Shown: positions 36,603 to 48,625 of the stretch, one piece after another
How the letters are laid out: the number at the start of each line of letters is the position of its first letter
Numbering within the stretch: the first letter of the stretch is position 1
Source of the DNA: Blakeslea trispora
Lineage: Eukaryota > Mucoromycota > Mucoromycetes > Mucorales > Choanephoraceae
Length of the DNA stretch: 64,000 nucleotides
Reading direction: 5' to 3'
Assembly: GCA_025331445.1 (NCBI GenBank)
Contig: JAIWNE010000007.1
Span: 496,001-560,000, forward strand
Notes under the pieces: model-generated
Database searches by the model: none
Told to the model about the DNA's origin: nothing
Seen by the model: the letters and a program-made list of their open reading frames with translations, nothing else
Position numbers and translations under genes: made by a program

Positions 36603-38010
36603 CCATGGCCTTTTACAAAACTCTTGTTAGGAGCAGGTGAGATACTTATACACAGATATACACAAACATACCAAACAAAACATAACAAAATAGTGCGTTT
36701 ACCACCTGTCAACAACGTTCCTATGCTATCATGACTCGAGCTAAAGCAAAGGCAGGTCTATTTGAACCCAAGGTATCTATCCTGCCAAAGCCCAAACCAA
36801 CAAAAAAAGTCACACCTTCTAATATGGCTTCCATACCTCCCGTCTTTCGAAAACCAGCAGGTAAGAAAAATAAAAAAAGTTATGTTCGTTTTCTTATGTT
36901 CCATCTATTTCAGGCCTTAAAGAAAGACTTGTCAAAGTAACATCCGTTGTACAACCCGAGAACCCACATCTTTTAAAAGTAGCTGTTTTAGGTGCAGCGA
37001 ATGCAGGCAAGTCAACGATTGTTAATCATCTTGTGGGTGAACAAGTAAGGTCAATTTGTTTGAACAATCTGATAGACATCGTCTTTTTATTCAACTTATT
37101 CTTTTCTTTAGATCTCAGGTGTCTCACCCAAGGCACATACCACACGAGAAAGAATCTTGGCTGTATTGACAGAAGAGAACCGACAGATTATCTTTTTGGA
37201 TACACCGGGTGTCATTCCGGATCGAAATCATGCTAAAATGAACCGTACCTTGGCCACTTCTTCCTGGCGATCCTTGGATGAAGCAGATCACAGTCAGTTT
37301 TCATTGTACTTTCTCGGAACACAGAACTCACTATTTTTTCTTTCATTAGTTTTGATTGTAGTGGATGCTAGTCGAGCCATTCAACCTCAGGCACAACAGA
37401 CGGAACAATTCTTGTTGGAACAACTAAGGCACCATCAGTTACCAGCTACTTTGGTGATGAACAAGATGGATTTGATGGATAGAGAGAATGATGATCCACT
37501 TGATCATGTGACTCAAAGATATCTTGAAGGATATCCCCCTATTCAACAAACACTCTACACTTCGGCTGTTTATGAAGAAGGATTATCTTCACTCAAGGTA
37601 ATAAAGATAGGATAGTACACTTGTATCATGCTAAACAATCGTTGGATTAGGATCTCTTGTTATCATCCACTCAACCTTCTCCTTGGTTATTTTCAGCAGA
37701 TCAAAAGACAGAAATGGCCGATTTAAAGCGTGTGGAAGAAATGATTCGAATTGAGTTCTTTAAGCGCCTTCATCAATATATCCCTTACATGTTGCGACAA
37801 GAGAATGCAGGCTGGACTGAACTCAGTAATGGTACATTAAGAATTGATCAAAATGTATATGTGGAACGAGAAAGTCAACAGAAGATTGTGATCGGTCATA
37901 ATGGAAGGATAATCAATAAAGTAGTTGAACAAGCAAGAGAACAGATCAGTCAAGCATTTGGTCGACCGGTTCAGCTATTTATTCAAGTCAAGACAAGAAA
38001 ACCTAAATAA
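36603..38010 (+). CDS. ERAL1: Era-type GTPase, probably mitochondrial (ERAL1)
   Basis: Exons 36603-36634, 36694-36860, 36914-37044, 37112-37292, 37350-37597 and 37651-38010 join to 372 aa. Era binds the 3' end of small-subunit rRNA and assists its assembly. Seen: a basic, acid-free N-terminus (MAFYKTLVRS.., with several Arg/Lys and Ser/Thr up to about residue 45) fitting a mitochondrial presequence; G1 GAANAGKST, G2 PKAHTTRE, G3 DTPG, G4 NKMD, G5-like SAVYEEG; and the C-terminal KH domain with IVIGHNGRIINKVVEQAR. One donor (before 37,293) is GTCAGT, weaker than the others. The 3' flank from 38,102 is duplicated at 47,949. Confidence 0.93.
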
Positions 38011-39071
38011 ACAATTTTATAGTGTTAGTTATCTTATAAGGGAGTTGATTTGTTTAATGAAGGAAAGAAAAAACTGGAGCGACAAAAAATTGTGGGTAGT
38101 GCATAAGAGTAACAGTAATCGAACAACCTAGTGTCAGTCAGTAGAATGTTTATTGAATGTAGGCATGATTTACTGAATTGATTGAACTTTTATTCATTCA
38201 ACAAAATTAAGTGATCAAGAAATGCATCTTTAGCGAGCAAAAAGAAAAAGCAAAAAAAAAAAGAAAAGTAAGATTTTATAACAAGTGTTTATTTGTTGGA
38301 TTCACGAAATAAGAGACAATAAAATAAGAGACAATAAAATAAAAGGCAATAAAATAAAACAAGACAAGTAAAGTAGATTAAAGTAAGAAAAAAAAAACGG
38401 CACTGCTGCGCTGGTCACCCCTTCCCCCAACAAAAACCTAGCGAGGAGTTGAATCCTGCCAGTAAAGAGAAGCCCATCCCATTCGTCTTTAGCTACAAAC
38501 AGAAAAAAAAAAGCCCTAAAGCGAAAAAAAAAAGTGAATGTGTTTCGAGCTTTTCTTTTTCTAAACCAAAGAGAAAAAAAACTTTGAAGCAAAAAAAAGT
38601 GAATGCATTTCAGCTTTTCTTTTCTAGGACAAAGAGGGAGAGAAAAGAAGAAAAAAGAGAAAAGAAAAGAAAAGAAAAGAAAAAACTAGTTAAAGGTGAT
38701 AAACTTTTTTGTGCAACTCTCGTTACGTGAAAAGATTTTTTGCATGAAATATTATAGAATAGCTCCAACTAACCAAACAGTGACATGTGTGGTATGTATC
38801 TGCAGAGAAAAATTTACTGAATTAAATACAAAGTGTATCAATATCTTTGGGCAATGAATAGCAGAAGAAAAGTGGGAAAGAAGCAAGCATAAAAGGGGAG
38901 AAGAACAAAAAGTAAACAGACAATTAAGAGGAACCTATAAGAGCCAAGCAATCTGAAAGAACCCCAAAGAAGGCATGAAAAAAAGAAAAAAAAAAAAAGA
39001 AAAAAGGGCGCGTCTTCTTTTTCATATGCAAATCGCGCTAAATCTTGGACTTTGTTTAAAAGGGAAAACGC
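38011..39071. other. Intergenic, start of the repeat island
   Basis: Purine-rich, with short direct repeats (ataagagacaataaaat, three diverged units near 38,309-38,360; gcgaaaaaaaaaagtgaatg-like units near 38,520-38,610). Open frames here are Lys-rich translations of A-rich DNA. Includes the 133-bp duplicated segment 38,102-38,234. Confidence 0.5.
38102..38234 (+). repeat. 133-bp direct duplication, copy A
   Basis: From cataagagtaacag to catctttagc this matches 47,949-48,081 over exactly 133 bp with about five substitutions. It lies just downstream of the Era stop codon, so a piece of this gene's 3' flank has been copied into the repeat island or both have been seeded by one element. Confidence 0.85.
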
Positions 39072-40611
39072 ATATGCTGTACTTTTGGAATTGGAAGCAC
39101 CAAGGATTTACTTGTCTGATTGTGAAGATTAGCTGTGTTTGATTTACAGGGTTGAGATACCATTGTTGTATACTAGTGTTCTCTTTATATTGACATTCTG
39201 CACTATAAGTAACGGTTTATAAAAATGCTGTATATCCCTATTAGAGAGGCTGTTATGTGGTATTTATTTCTGGTTATTATTGTTATCAATATGAACTTTC
39301 CAATATGCTTGTATTTCTGATTTTAAAGTGTATTTTGTTTGGCTCCAAAAATATCAGAATTCTGTCTCATTGTCTTCATTTGGCTGTCAAGCATGCTCTA
39401 AACAAGTTATATATGGCATCAAAGCCAAAAACTTTCTTAAGACTCAATCCTCACACAAAGAACAGAATTTGATTGTCTCAATCATTGATTTCCTTTTTAT
39501 TTTATTTTGTTTTGTTTTCATATATTCCTCAGAAAAAGAGCAAAAGAAAGCATACATGCAAGCCCAAGCTAATGAAGTTACAGAATATAACTTACATAGT
39601 ACCGATTACTGGTACTTTGCATTTAACGGTCTCTACTGCCTACCATTAAAGGAACGAACGGCTTCATCTCAGTTTTCAGTGCTAGGAAGTTATGCTTGAT
39701 AGCTTTTGTAGAATTATATATATATATATATGTATGTATATATATATGTATGTATATATATATGTATGTATATATATAGCCTTTTCAACCCAGATGAGTA
39801 CAAATGAAACTGCTTGTTATTATTTTGTTTAGATGACAGCAATACTTGTTCATTTTTCACTCTTCTTCTTCTTCTTTTCTCGAATGCCATCTTTTAAGCT
39901 TATCTGACTTGTTGGACAAGTCTCGCTGCAAATTAAAGAGGAGTTTGGCTGTCACAATCAAAAATACAGGAGAGTGAATGTCGGCATGAAATAGCATGGT
40001 ATCTCTTAGTGTGTTTACTTCTCAACGCCCTCTAGCTTACTGATCCTATTGGTTATCACATGTTTTTTTCTTTTTACTGATAGATAAGTGAATGGAGAGA
40101 TACCAGGCTCTGATTGGATGACTGGTTTTTTTTTTCAGTGTGTATTTGAAGTAAATAGAACGTAATGATCATTTTCTCCCTCTTTTTTTTTTCTCTCTCT
40201 CTTTATCAAAGTCAAATCAACTACATCTTGAAACTTTGTCACCCAGACAACCTCAAAGGCAAGTAACAAAATGCTCTTCTTTAATAATGCTCTTATCTAA
40301 CTTGCTTTGTCGTGTATAGCCTAAAAATCTGCAATTTACGCAAGTCTATTATTGCACCAAGAGCAAAAAAACGTTATCTACAAAAAAGAAGAAAATACGT
40401 GTGCCTTTCCATCTACAAAACTACAAAACTACAAAACTACAAAACTACAAAACTACAAATCCACAAATGCTTTCAAACTCTCTACAAATCCTTTTTACTC
40501 GTTCTCTCTGCTCTCTCTCTGCTCTCTCTCTTCTTCTCTTGGTGCTTCTGCCTCTACTTCAAGCTTGATGGGGGGGGGGTAAGGACAAAGACTGATGCTG
40601 CCTTTCCTGAT

Positions 40612-40895
40612 CCTATATAAAGTGGCTTACGACCGGAATCTAGTCCATTTTCGCGAACGACCCTCGTTTTCTAGTATTGGGACTGAAGTCGGAATGACTG
40701 AGGGCAATTACGCCGCCTGATCTGTTAACACTATGAGCGTGTCCTGTAGGGATCTGGGCAGAGGAAGCGGGTACAGACATACTTGTACTATTCCTCGTTA
40801 GTTGACTGGTATGGGGTTTGCTAAGGATTTGGGATAGTGCGAACAGAACTGAGTCTTCTTTGGCTTATTCAAAAAAAAAAAAGTAAGCCAAGGAA
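40612..40895 (+). ncRNA. Candidate noncoding RNA core in the 2.2-kb repeat
   Basis: A segment of clearly higher GC content than its surroundings begins with a TATA-like ctatataaag (40,612) and ends in a hairpin made of tttggctta and taagccaa around an A-rich loop (40,859-40,891). All three frames are broken by stops and no protein-like frame is seen. The block is present unchanged at about 50,167-50,450. An RNA gene is one explanation; an untranslated part of a transposon is another. It does not match spliceosomal snRNA, SRP RNA or tRNA as far as I can recognise. Confidence 0.3.
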
Positions 40896-41066
40896 GGCTT
40901 ACCCTCTGCGTTCTTACCTTTCTTGTCTTGCTTTGTTGTTGAAGGTGACTCTATTACTAAACAACTCAAGACCTGCCTTTACTGATGCCTTGCTGGGTCC
41001 CTGCTTCTGTCTCTATTTCTGTCTCTATTTCTGTCTCTATTTCTGTCTCTATTTTTGCTTCCAACT

Positions 41067-41180
41067 GTGCCTATCCAACTGTGCCTATCCAACTGTGCCT
41101 ATCCAACTGTGCCTATCCAAATGTGCCTATCCAACTGTGCCTATCCAAATGTGCCTATCCAACTGTGCCTATCCAACTGT
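41067..41180 (+). repeat. tgcctatccaa(c/a) minisatellite
   Basis: About nine units of 13 bp in copy A; the equivalent array at about 50,585-50,677 has about seven to eight units with a different distribution of the a/c variants. It is the main length difference between the two 2.2-kb copies. Confidence 0.85.
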
Positions 41181-41341
41181 ATCTTAACAGTATTTACCGC
41201 ATCTGAACCACCATATACCTTCTCAGATTGCTTTAAGAAGAGTTTTTTATTGTGTTTAACACTTTTTCTCTTCACATAAATAAAAAGTCTATTTTCTATC
41301 TTGTTCCACAATAATACTTGCAGACATCACAAGTTTTTACA

Positions 41342-42130
41342 ACTGTCTTTCTCTTTCTCTTTACAAATGACTCGAAGGACGTCAGCATTTATTTTGTGCT
41401 CTATGTTTAGCAGATAAGCCATCAAACAGTTCTTTAGGATCAAGTGAAACGCATGTTGTGGTCTTGCATCAGATGCTCTATCATCTGTCATAGCATCTCT
41501 CACAGCATCCTCACATTGCTGTTTTTGCCACACTGTTTCTGATCCTCCTCTTTCTTTTCTATAACATTTCAGAAATGGCCGTACATTGATACAGAGAAGT
41601 ACAGACAAGGTTCGATCCAGATCAAGAACATGCAATCGAGTATACTGTATAGCGATGTTATGTTGATTAGCGCTGGATAAATACAAAATAAAATACAAGA
41701 AAATAAAATAAAAGTAGATAGGCAGATAGGCAGATAGATAGATATATGCTGAACTGATATAATTGTCCCCTCGACCATCCTTCTGTTCATTCATCAATAT
41801 CCTCTTCTTCTCTTTCTCTTTCGCGCAATGCAATACAATGGGATGTTGTATTGCTCCTTGACTGGCTGCCCGTAATCCTTTCTTCTTTCTCCATTTGTTT
41901 CTTTGTTTCTTTGTTTCTTTCTCGAGCAACCTCGATCCAATCCTTCATTCTGTAAATCAACGATCTGATACTCAACGATCTGATACTCAGCACTCTGTTG
42001 TTGCATGCTTGCTGACTAAACACACTATTCCTGCTACTGATACTCAACGATCTGATACTCAACGATCTGATACTCAGCACTCTGTTGTTGCATGCTTGCT
42101 GACTAAACACACTATTCCTGTTACTGATAC
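41342..42130 (-). repeat. Dispersed repeat, inverted copy of 1-715
   Basis: The reverse complement follows 118-715 very closely, including identical stretches such as gattacgggcagccagtcaa, and continues into the gagtatcag tandem units (about 41,960-42,130, with a duplicated block around ttgttgcatgcttgctgac). It abuts the end of the 2.2-kb repeat directly. The 200-codon minus-strand frame inside is repeat sequence, not a recognised protein. Confidence 0.85.

Positions 42131-42184
<54 letters not shown>
42131..42184. repeat. (CTGT)n microsatellite
   Basis: About thirteen uninterrupted tetranucleotide units directly after the inverted dispersed repeat. Confidence 0.95.
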
Positions 42185-42186
<2 letters not shown>

Positions 42187-42327
42187 CCATACCCAAACCT
42201 CCAAAATAAAACTTCAAATTGACTAGTTGAAAGTAGATGTTGTACAGGCTAAAAGAAAGAGAAAGAGGAAAGACAAGGAGGAGAGAATCCACAGAATAGA
42301 TTGCAGTCGATACCTTGGTGATTCTTC

Positions 42328-42450
42328 AACAACAACAACAGCAACAACAGCAACAACAGCAACAACAGCAACAACAGCAACAACAGCAACAACAGCAACA
42401 ACAGCAACAGCAGCAACAGCAGCAACAGCAGCAACAGCAGCAACAGCAAA
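42328..42450. repeat. (CAACAACAG)n / CAG-type tract
   Basis: About 120 bp of CAA/CAG triplets, first as caacaacag nonamers, then as cagcaacag. It would code polyglutamine, polythreonine or polyleucine depending on frame, but no flanking coding sequence is visible, so it is treated as a microsatellite. Confidence 0.9.
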
Positions 42451-43399
42451 CTAACAATAAATTAACAATAAATTAACAATAAATTGAAAAATGATAGATG
42501 GAAAACGGAAAAGTCATCTCGGACCAAAACCTGCACAGCAAAGCAACTCCAACCATATGTCTCGCTCTCATACAGTCTCGCTGTTGTCTCGGGTGAGCTC
42601 GTTGCAGCGTCGATTTGTCTTTTCTCGATAGCTTTCTGAATGACAGCTCTGTTTCTGAGTAACAACTTTCGGAACGATAACTTTCGGAATGATAACTTTC
42701 CAGGTCATAACTGCCGAGATCCATGACTACAGCAGCAACTGTCTCTCTTTATCTCATTTTCTCTTTTTTTTCGTGTGTGTGTGCTGCTTCTCAAAAGTGA
42801 TTTGGTTGGAATAAATACAGTGATAATCTACGTGGTCATCTCGCCAAAATTAATTTTGAAGATAATAAAAATCCTAAAGAATTTCCAACGCCTAAAAAAA
42901 AAATCAACGCCTAAAAAAAAAATCAACGCCTAAAAAAACACATTGTGGCCTGAAAAAATTCAACGAATAACATTCGCCTAAAATTTTTCGGAGACACGTC
43001 AGTTACACCCAAATCTTTTTTTGGCTTATCTGTTAGACAAGGCGCCTCCCCCCGCTTCTTTTTTCTTCTTTTTTTCCTTCTTTAGTGTGTTCTGTGCAAC
43101 TGTGTTAGTTTTATTGTTGCTTCTGTTGCTAAGATGGTCACAGGCATACTCGGATAGGTTTATGTGTAGTAGTGTACATCTGTTTAGTTGTTGTTCTAGT
43201 CTGGTGCTCGGAAGTCGCTACCCCTTGCAGGACGGCCAACGTACGCTAAACAATGTGCACGCGCGCGCGGCTATATATAACGCCTATTCTTCCACTGCAG
43301 ACAATGTAAATAAGAGAAGCAACAGCAATAGAATAGAATAGGGATCTGAGGCAAACGGTATACTATTTCATATATGTATATACACGTATATATATACAT
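42451..43399. other. Unassigned sequence in the repeat island
   Basis: Holds short direct repeats: attaacaataa three times at 42,452-42,484, and ttcggaatgataactttc-like units near 42,668-42,705, plus cgcctaaaaaaaaaatcaa units near 42,890-42,945. No gene recognised. Confidence 0.45.
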
Positions 43400-44770
43400 A
43401 AAAAGACTATTGACCAGGGACAATAGTCAAGCAGTGGGATGATGTGGACATCTCATTAGCTAAAAGCATGCAAAACTAAGGGAGACGCAAACATACGTAA
43501 CATACATACAAAAGACTTCAACTGTCGGGTCAGGTTGTTGTCGCAGCATGCAGAGTCAGAAGCTTGAGCAACTTCTGGCCAAGTATTTGTCCTAGAGGCA
43601 TTTACTAGAAGTAGAGTAGTATACCGTCTTGTATATTCATCGACATATGTTTATATGAGAGAACAAATCTGGGGCAAACAAAGAAAGAAATGAAAAAGTC
43701 AAAAGCGTGGTGAACTTTTGGCAAGTTAGAGGAGTGGTGACCTTCTAACTAAAGGTATACTACTATATATATACACATATATACATACGCGTATATAAAG
43801 GCTGTTGGGTGCAAACAATAGTCAAGCAGTGGGATGATGTGGACATCTCATTAGCTAAAAGCATGCAAAACTAAGGGAGACGCAAACATACGTAACATAC
43901 ATACAAAAGACTTCAACTGTCGGGTCAGGTTGTTGTCGCAGCATGCAGAGTCAGAAGCTTGGGCAACTTCTGGCCAGTATTTGTCCTAGAGGCAATTATA
44001 CCATCTTGTATATTCATCGACATATGTTTGTATGAGAAAGTGGATCTGGGGCAAGAAAACAAAAAGAAATGAAAAAGTCAAAAGCATGGCAAACTTTTGG
44101 TAAGTTAGAGGAGTGACGAACTTCTAACTAAAGGTATACTACTGAATACATACATATATATTGTATTATACCGTCTTGTATATTCATCGACATATGTTTA
44201 TATGAGAGAACAGATCTGGGGCAAAAAAAAAAAGGAATTGAAAAAGTCAAAAGCATGGCAAACTTTTGGCAGGTTGGAAGCGTAGCAAACTTCTGACAAG
44301 TTAGAGGAGTGGCGAACTTCTGACAAGTTAGAGGAGTGGCGAACTTCTGACAAGTTAGAGGAGTGGCGAACTTCTGACAAGTTAGAGGAGTGACGAACTT
44401 CTGACAAGTTAGAGGAGTGGCGAACTTCTGACAAGTTAGAGGAGTGGCAAACTTCTGACAAGTTAGAGGAGTGGCGAACTTCTGACAAGTTAGAGGAGTG
44501 GCGAACTTCTGACAAGTTAGAGGAGTGGCGAACTTCTAACTAAAGGTATACTACTATATACATACATATATATTGTATTATACCGTCTTGTATATTCATC
44601 GACATATGTTTGTACGAGAGAACAGATCTGGGGCAAAAAAAAAAAAAAAGAAGAAGCAGAAGCAGAAGAAGAAGATGGATCTGGGGGATCGGTCTAGGGG
44701 CAAACAAGTTGGAAGAGTCATGAACTTTCAACTAGTTAGAAGCGTCATGAACTTCTAACAGACACCTGTC
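43400..44770 (+). repeat. 395-bp tandem array with truncated units
   Basis: The sequence caatagtcaagcagtggg starts at 43,421 and again at 43,816, a 395-bp period, and the units share long identical stretches such as ggtcaggttgttgtcgcagc. A 3' sub-part starting at the accgtcttgtatattcatcgac motif occurs four times (about 43,625, 44,005, 44,168 and 44,582). The units end in TA-rich palindromic runs. No coding potential was seen. Confidence 0.85.
44295..44537 (+). repeat. 27-bp minisatellite, nine units
   Basis: Nine head-to-tail units of gacaagttagaggagtgg plus cgaacttct, exactly 243 bp, with a few single-base variants (ggagtgacg, ggagtggca). Because 27 is a multiple of three, the minus strand reads an open nine-residue peptide repeat, which is a by-product. 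Confidence 0.95.
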
Positions 44771-45730
44771 TTTTCGAACCAGTTGTCTTTCCTCTTTTTC
44801 TTCTTCTCTTCTTCTTTTTTTTTTAATTTTTTTTTTTTTAATTTTTTTTTCAATTTTTTTTTCAACTTTTACTATTTCTAAATGACAAGTGAGACATAGC
44901 GATCAGCAGTCTACGCACCACGTAAGTATTTTTCAAAATCGAAAGTGATGATCTGTCCAAGGCATTGCGGGTGTTTACATCGGTTTGGTCAAACTAATCG
45001 GTGTCTTGGTTTCGTACTGAGGTTTTCGTACTGAGGGTCATATATATATATATGTTTGTATATAAAACTGTTGTTGGTGGTTTCGGCTTGCTCTAGTTCT
45101 CTGGAGTTGGCTTGACCAGCTGCGTTTAGGATGATGGTCGACGGACTTGTTTTCTAGACAAGGCAGCCAGCAGCCGTGTGTGCATTATCGCGTATGTGTT
45201 TACTTGGACTCCAAGCTAAATATATGCGTGTGCGTGTGTACACGTTAAACTCGAAGAAGGCAAAGAAAAAAAAAGTTGTGTAGTTGTACGTCTCTGTGTA
45301 AGCGTTTGTGTGCGTGTGTGTGTGAGACTACAGGTGTATGACTTTCTTTCTTTTTTTTTTTTCTGATTCACCAGCTAGCTGCCTGTTTGATAGTGGGTTA
45401 AGCTTCATATAAGGTCTAAAGTACAAGTTGATATGGGAAGTGATGATCTGCACAAGGCATTACGAACCTTCTCATCGGTGATGCTAAGCACACTGATGCC
45501 TCATGGCTAGTTTCCTGCCTTATGGATTCTTTGGTTGTATGAGCTGACGAGCTGGCGACTGGCACATCAAATGCAGCTGCATTTGGATACACACAAAACA
45601 CATTTTTTTTTATTAACAATGAAAATGAAAATGAAAATGAAAATGAAAAGGACGAGAATAAAGGATGAAGAAAAAGGATGAAGAAAAAGGATGAAGAAAA
45701 AGGATGAAAAGAAGATGAAAAAAGGATAAC
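44771..45730. other. Unassigned, low-complexity rich
   Basis: Poly-T blocks at 44,815-44,865, a GT-rich stretch near 45,225-45,330 and (gaaaat)n units at 45,619-45,648. Related fragments atgatctg(t/c)ccaaggcatt occur at 44,950 and 45,445, another short direct repeat. No gene recognised. Confidence 0.45.
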
Positions 45731-45850
45731 AAAGAAAATGAAAGAAAATGAAAGAAAATGAAAGAAAATGAAAGAAAATGAAAGAAAATGAAAGAAAATG
45801 AAAGAAAATGAAAGAAAATGAAAGAAATGAAAGAAAATGAAAGAAAATGG
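45731..45850. repeat. (aaagaaaatg)n decamer array
   Basis: About twelve 10-bp units with one 9-bp unit (gaaagaaatg). The open frame on the opposite strand is Phe/Ser-rich repeat translation. Confidence 0.95.
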
Positions 45851-47948
45851 AAGCAAACGGATGAAATAGAGAACGAAAAAGAGCCTCGGTTCAGTCATTG
45901 CTCTATCTAAGGGTAGCGAGAGAAATCTTAAGAATCTCACTCTCAAACAGAGAATATCCCAAAATCGAGGACATCCTTAAGAAAACTTAGTTTAGTGTAA
46001 CCCATCTGCGTACAGATTTGAGGAATTCCATTTCGGATTCCTTGGTTTTTATTTTTCCATTTTTATTTTATTTTGTTTTATTTTTTCTGTTGATTTGTCT
46101 CGAGAGATTTGTTTGGAGTTTACCGTAGTTAGTGATTACTGTGTTAGTCACGAAATAAGGACGCGTAGAGCAACTGATTAGTACGAGAGAGCGAGAGAGC
46201 GAGAGAGCGAAAGAGCGAGATTGAAAAGAAAAAATAGAAGAAGAATCAGGTAAGTTGTATTGAGAGACGCAGACTGATTGAATAGAAATGAAACGATATT
46301 TTTGCTTCATTTCATTTTATTCTCTTATTTTATTTCATTGTCTTGGATTTTTCCTCAGTATGCTTATGCTCATGGTGATTATTTTTCTCTTTAGATTGTT
46401 TAGACCAAAGCTCGAAATAAAAGCACGCAAGTCTATTTTCTTTCCTAGTTGTTGTTGTTGTTGTTGTTGCTAAGTCACCAAGATGTCGGTTGCAATCTAT
46501 TCAGAGCAAAAGAAAAGGAGGATAAACGACCTTTTTTTTTTTTGGAACGGTAAGCTACAGCGAGCGAACAAACGCATAGATATTCAACGAATCGGTCAGT
46601 ATGCTCAGTTAGTATGCATACAACGGCAGAATATTGGATTGCAGAATGGAAGGTTGATCCGAGATTGCTCAGGAAAAAAAAAGAGGGGATTTCGAGAAAG
46701 AAGAAAGAAAGAAAGAGGAAAGAAGGGTAGAGACAATCAACCAGCCAGTCAAAGAGTGATGCAGCATCTCATCCCAATCTACCTCATCTTATTCCATCTT
46801 ACCTTATCGAATTGCATCGAGTTGCATCGTATTGTGTTGGATTGCATGATAGATCGAGAGAAAGAGAAAGAGAAAGAGAAAGAGGATGTTGATGAATAAG
46901 CAGAGTGAGCAGAGTGAGCAGAGTGAGTGGCAGGATGGATAAAAGAACGATTGCATCAACTGTCGATGTGTCTCTATCTCTGTCTAACGCAGACCATCAT
47001 ATAATTGCTGTATGGTACGTTCAGCTGCTTACTTTCAACTGAAGATCGAGGTCTATCTCCGCTATCCATTCAGTGTACGATCATTTCCAAAATCTTCGAG
47101 AGAGAAAAGAGATTGAATTTGAACAACTTGTTGAGTGTGGCAAATGTTATAATGTGAGGATCGTACAATAATTACGCAACGTATCAAAGTAATTTGTGAG
47201 ATTCACATCCAGCCCAATCAAGTGTTGAGTGATTACAGTCTTGACAAGTACAGGAGGCATAACTTCATGACTACAGATGTATTGATGGGAGCGACAAGAA
47301 ACTTTCAGAGCACTATACAATTTGTGACATGTAGGGTTGATCCGAATCTATAAGGGTGATAGAACATCAAATGCAAGTGTAATATACTTTTGTCTACCCG
47401 TCTTGATCTCTTTGAAGCTGGAAGGGGCTCATGTTGTTATATTCAAAAATAGAACAGGTACAAAATATAACGATGAAAAGGATAAAGACGAAATAAGTTG
47501 ATTAGAGCCGATGATGGCCAACAAAAAGAGAGTGAGTGAGTGAGTGAGTGAGTGAGTGAGTGAGTAAGAGTAAATGAGAGGTTCACTATCAATCATTGTC
47601 ACACCCTCTTTACTATGTTGTTTAAGCATCTTAATGGCCATAATGCAATTACTGAGAGAGAAAAAGAACTGAGAGTAGCACATACTATCAAGTAAAAAGA
47701 ATAAGCCTTGACTATGCAAACATGTATGAGATCAGTAGAGTGCTTCTCAAACAAAAGCACACCTTGTTAAAGCACTATTGTTGTTCAACATGAGAGAGAT
47801 AAAGGGCTGGAAGTATATGCATGAATCTTGAGGATGGGTCATGAAGCGATTGATAAGCATGATAGAGTGTGTAGAGGATGTTCATCATCCCATCCAAGTC
47901 AGGTAGAGATTAGGCTTGATCAAGCAGTAGATTTAGATAGGTTGATCA
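45851..47948. other. Repeat-derived, no gene recognised
   Basis: Between about 46,600 and 46,880 a diverged relative of 118-300 can be followed (ggttgatccgagattgctc versus ggatcgaggttgctcgcg, then the ccagccagtcaa block). At about 47,578-47,680 lies the inverted relative of 2,110-2,245, next to a (gagt)n tract at 47,529-47,566. The 138-codon plus-strand frame at 46,483-46,899 is part of this decayed repeat. Confidence 0.5.
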
Positions 47949-48081
47949 CATAAGAGTAACAGTAATCGAGCAACCTAGTGTCAGTCAGTAGAATGTTTAT
48001 TGAATGTAGGCATACTTTACTGAATTGATTGAACTTTTATTCATTCAACAAAATTAAGTGATCAAGAAATACATCTTTAGC
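47949..48081 (+). repeat. 133-bp direct duplication, copy B
   Basis: Partner of 38,102-38,234, same orientation and same length. The sequence between it and the 2.2-kb repeat (48,082-48,625) is unrelated to the equivalent interval of copy A. Confidence 0.85.
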
Positions 48082-48370
48082 AGTAACACATAGCCAACAC
48101 CGAAATCATGAAATTATGCGGAGCAAGAAAGGAAAAGAAAAAAAAAAAAAAGGTACTTCTAGCCGAGACCTCGTTATGTTCAAAAAAGAATGAAAGCATA
48201 GTTGGAACGAACAACACAAGACAAGCCAAGTTAGCCAGTCATGCTTGTCACTACAGTAACTGAGTATTTTTGAGAAGACACACATTCAATCTCAAAGTAT
48301 TGATTGGTGGCTTATCCGCCAAATCTAAAGCATCAAATAAATGCTGATACTCCTTTGAGCCAGTTGTTAG

Positions 48371-48373
48371 GAA

Positions 48374-48425
<52 letters not shown>

Positions 48426-48427
48426 AA
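48371..48427. repeat. (aaag)n microsatellite
   Basis: About fourteen tetranucleotide units between the 133-bp duplication and the 2.2-kb repeat copy B. Confidence 0.95.
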
Positions 48428-48625
48428 AATCAGTGCTGGGTAATAACATTCGAACGAAAGGGTTACATCTCGTTTGATTTACTCTGAGAAAAAAGAAAGA
48501 GAGATGAATTGTTGTCTCTAATGAAGATCTGGATCCAAGCACTGTGTAACTTTGTTTTCTTGTTCTTTTTTATGTTTGGGCTCTGAGATAGCTGTCAAGA
48601 TGGCTTTTTCTCTTGAGAGAAAGAT

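Larger units (their letters stand above)
39072..41327 (+). repeat. 2.2-kb direct repeat, copy A
   Basis: Nearly identical to 48,626-50,831. Differences seen are single bases (for example gttgttgaagg versus gttgttggagg), the length of a (TA)n/TATG run near 39,712-39,778, the length of a G run near 40,569, and the number of tgcctatccaa(c/a)tg units. No transposase-like frame, long terminal repeats or inverted ends were found. Internal parts: a block shared with 776-880; a (caaaactac) tandem; a GC-richer core at about 40,612-40,895; and a tgcctatccaactg minisatellite at 41,067-41,180. The high identity points to a recent duplication or mobile unit. Confidence 0.9.

Noticed and set aside
38449..38730. 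93-codon Lys-rich frame after the Era gene
   Set aside because: Translation of A-rich sequence with short direct repeats; no conserved feature.
40612..40895. RNase P RNA or another known structured RNA
   Set aside because: Short strings such as acagaac and ggcttat recall RNase P conserved regions, but the spacing is wrong and the rest does not fit; kept only as an unnamed candidate RNA.
41327..41929. 200-codon minus-strand open frame
   Set aside because: It is the inverted copy of the dispersed repeat at 118-700, whose first copy does not keep the full frame; there is no recognisable domain.
42249..42454. Poly-Leu/poly-Thr frames
   Set aside because: Translation of the CAA/CAG microsatellite in several frames; no flanking coding sequence.
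44198..44515. Nine-residue peptide repeat protein on the minus strand
   Set aside because: The 27-bp minisatellite is a multiple of three, so it is open by default; no start context or domain.
45416..45946. 176-codon minus-strand frame
   Set aside because: Driven by the decamer repeat (aaagaaaatg)n, giving Phe-Ser-Leu repeats.
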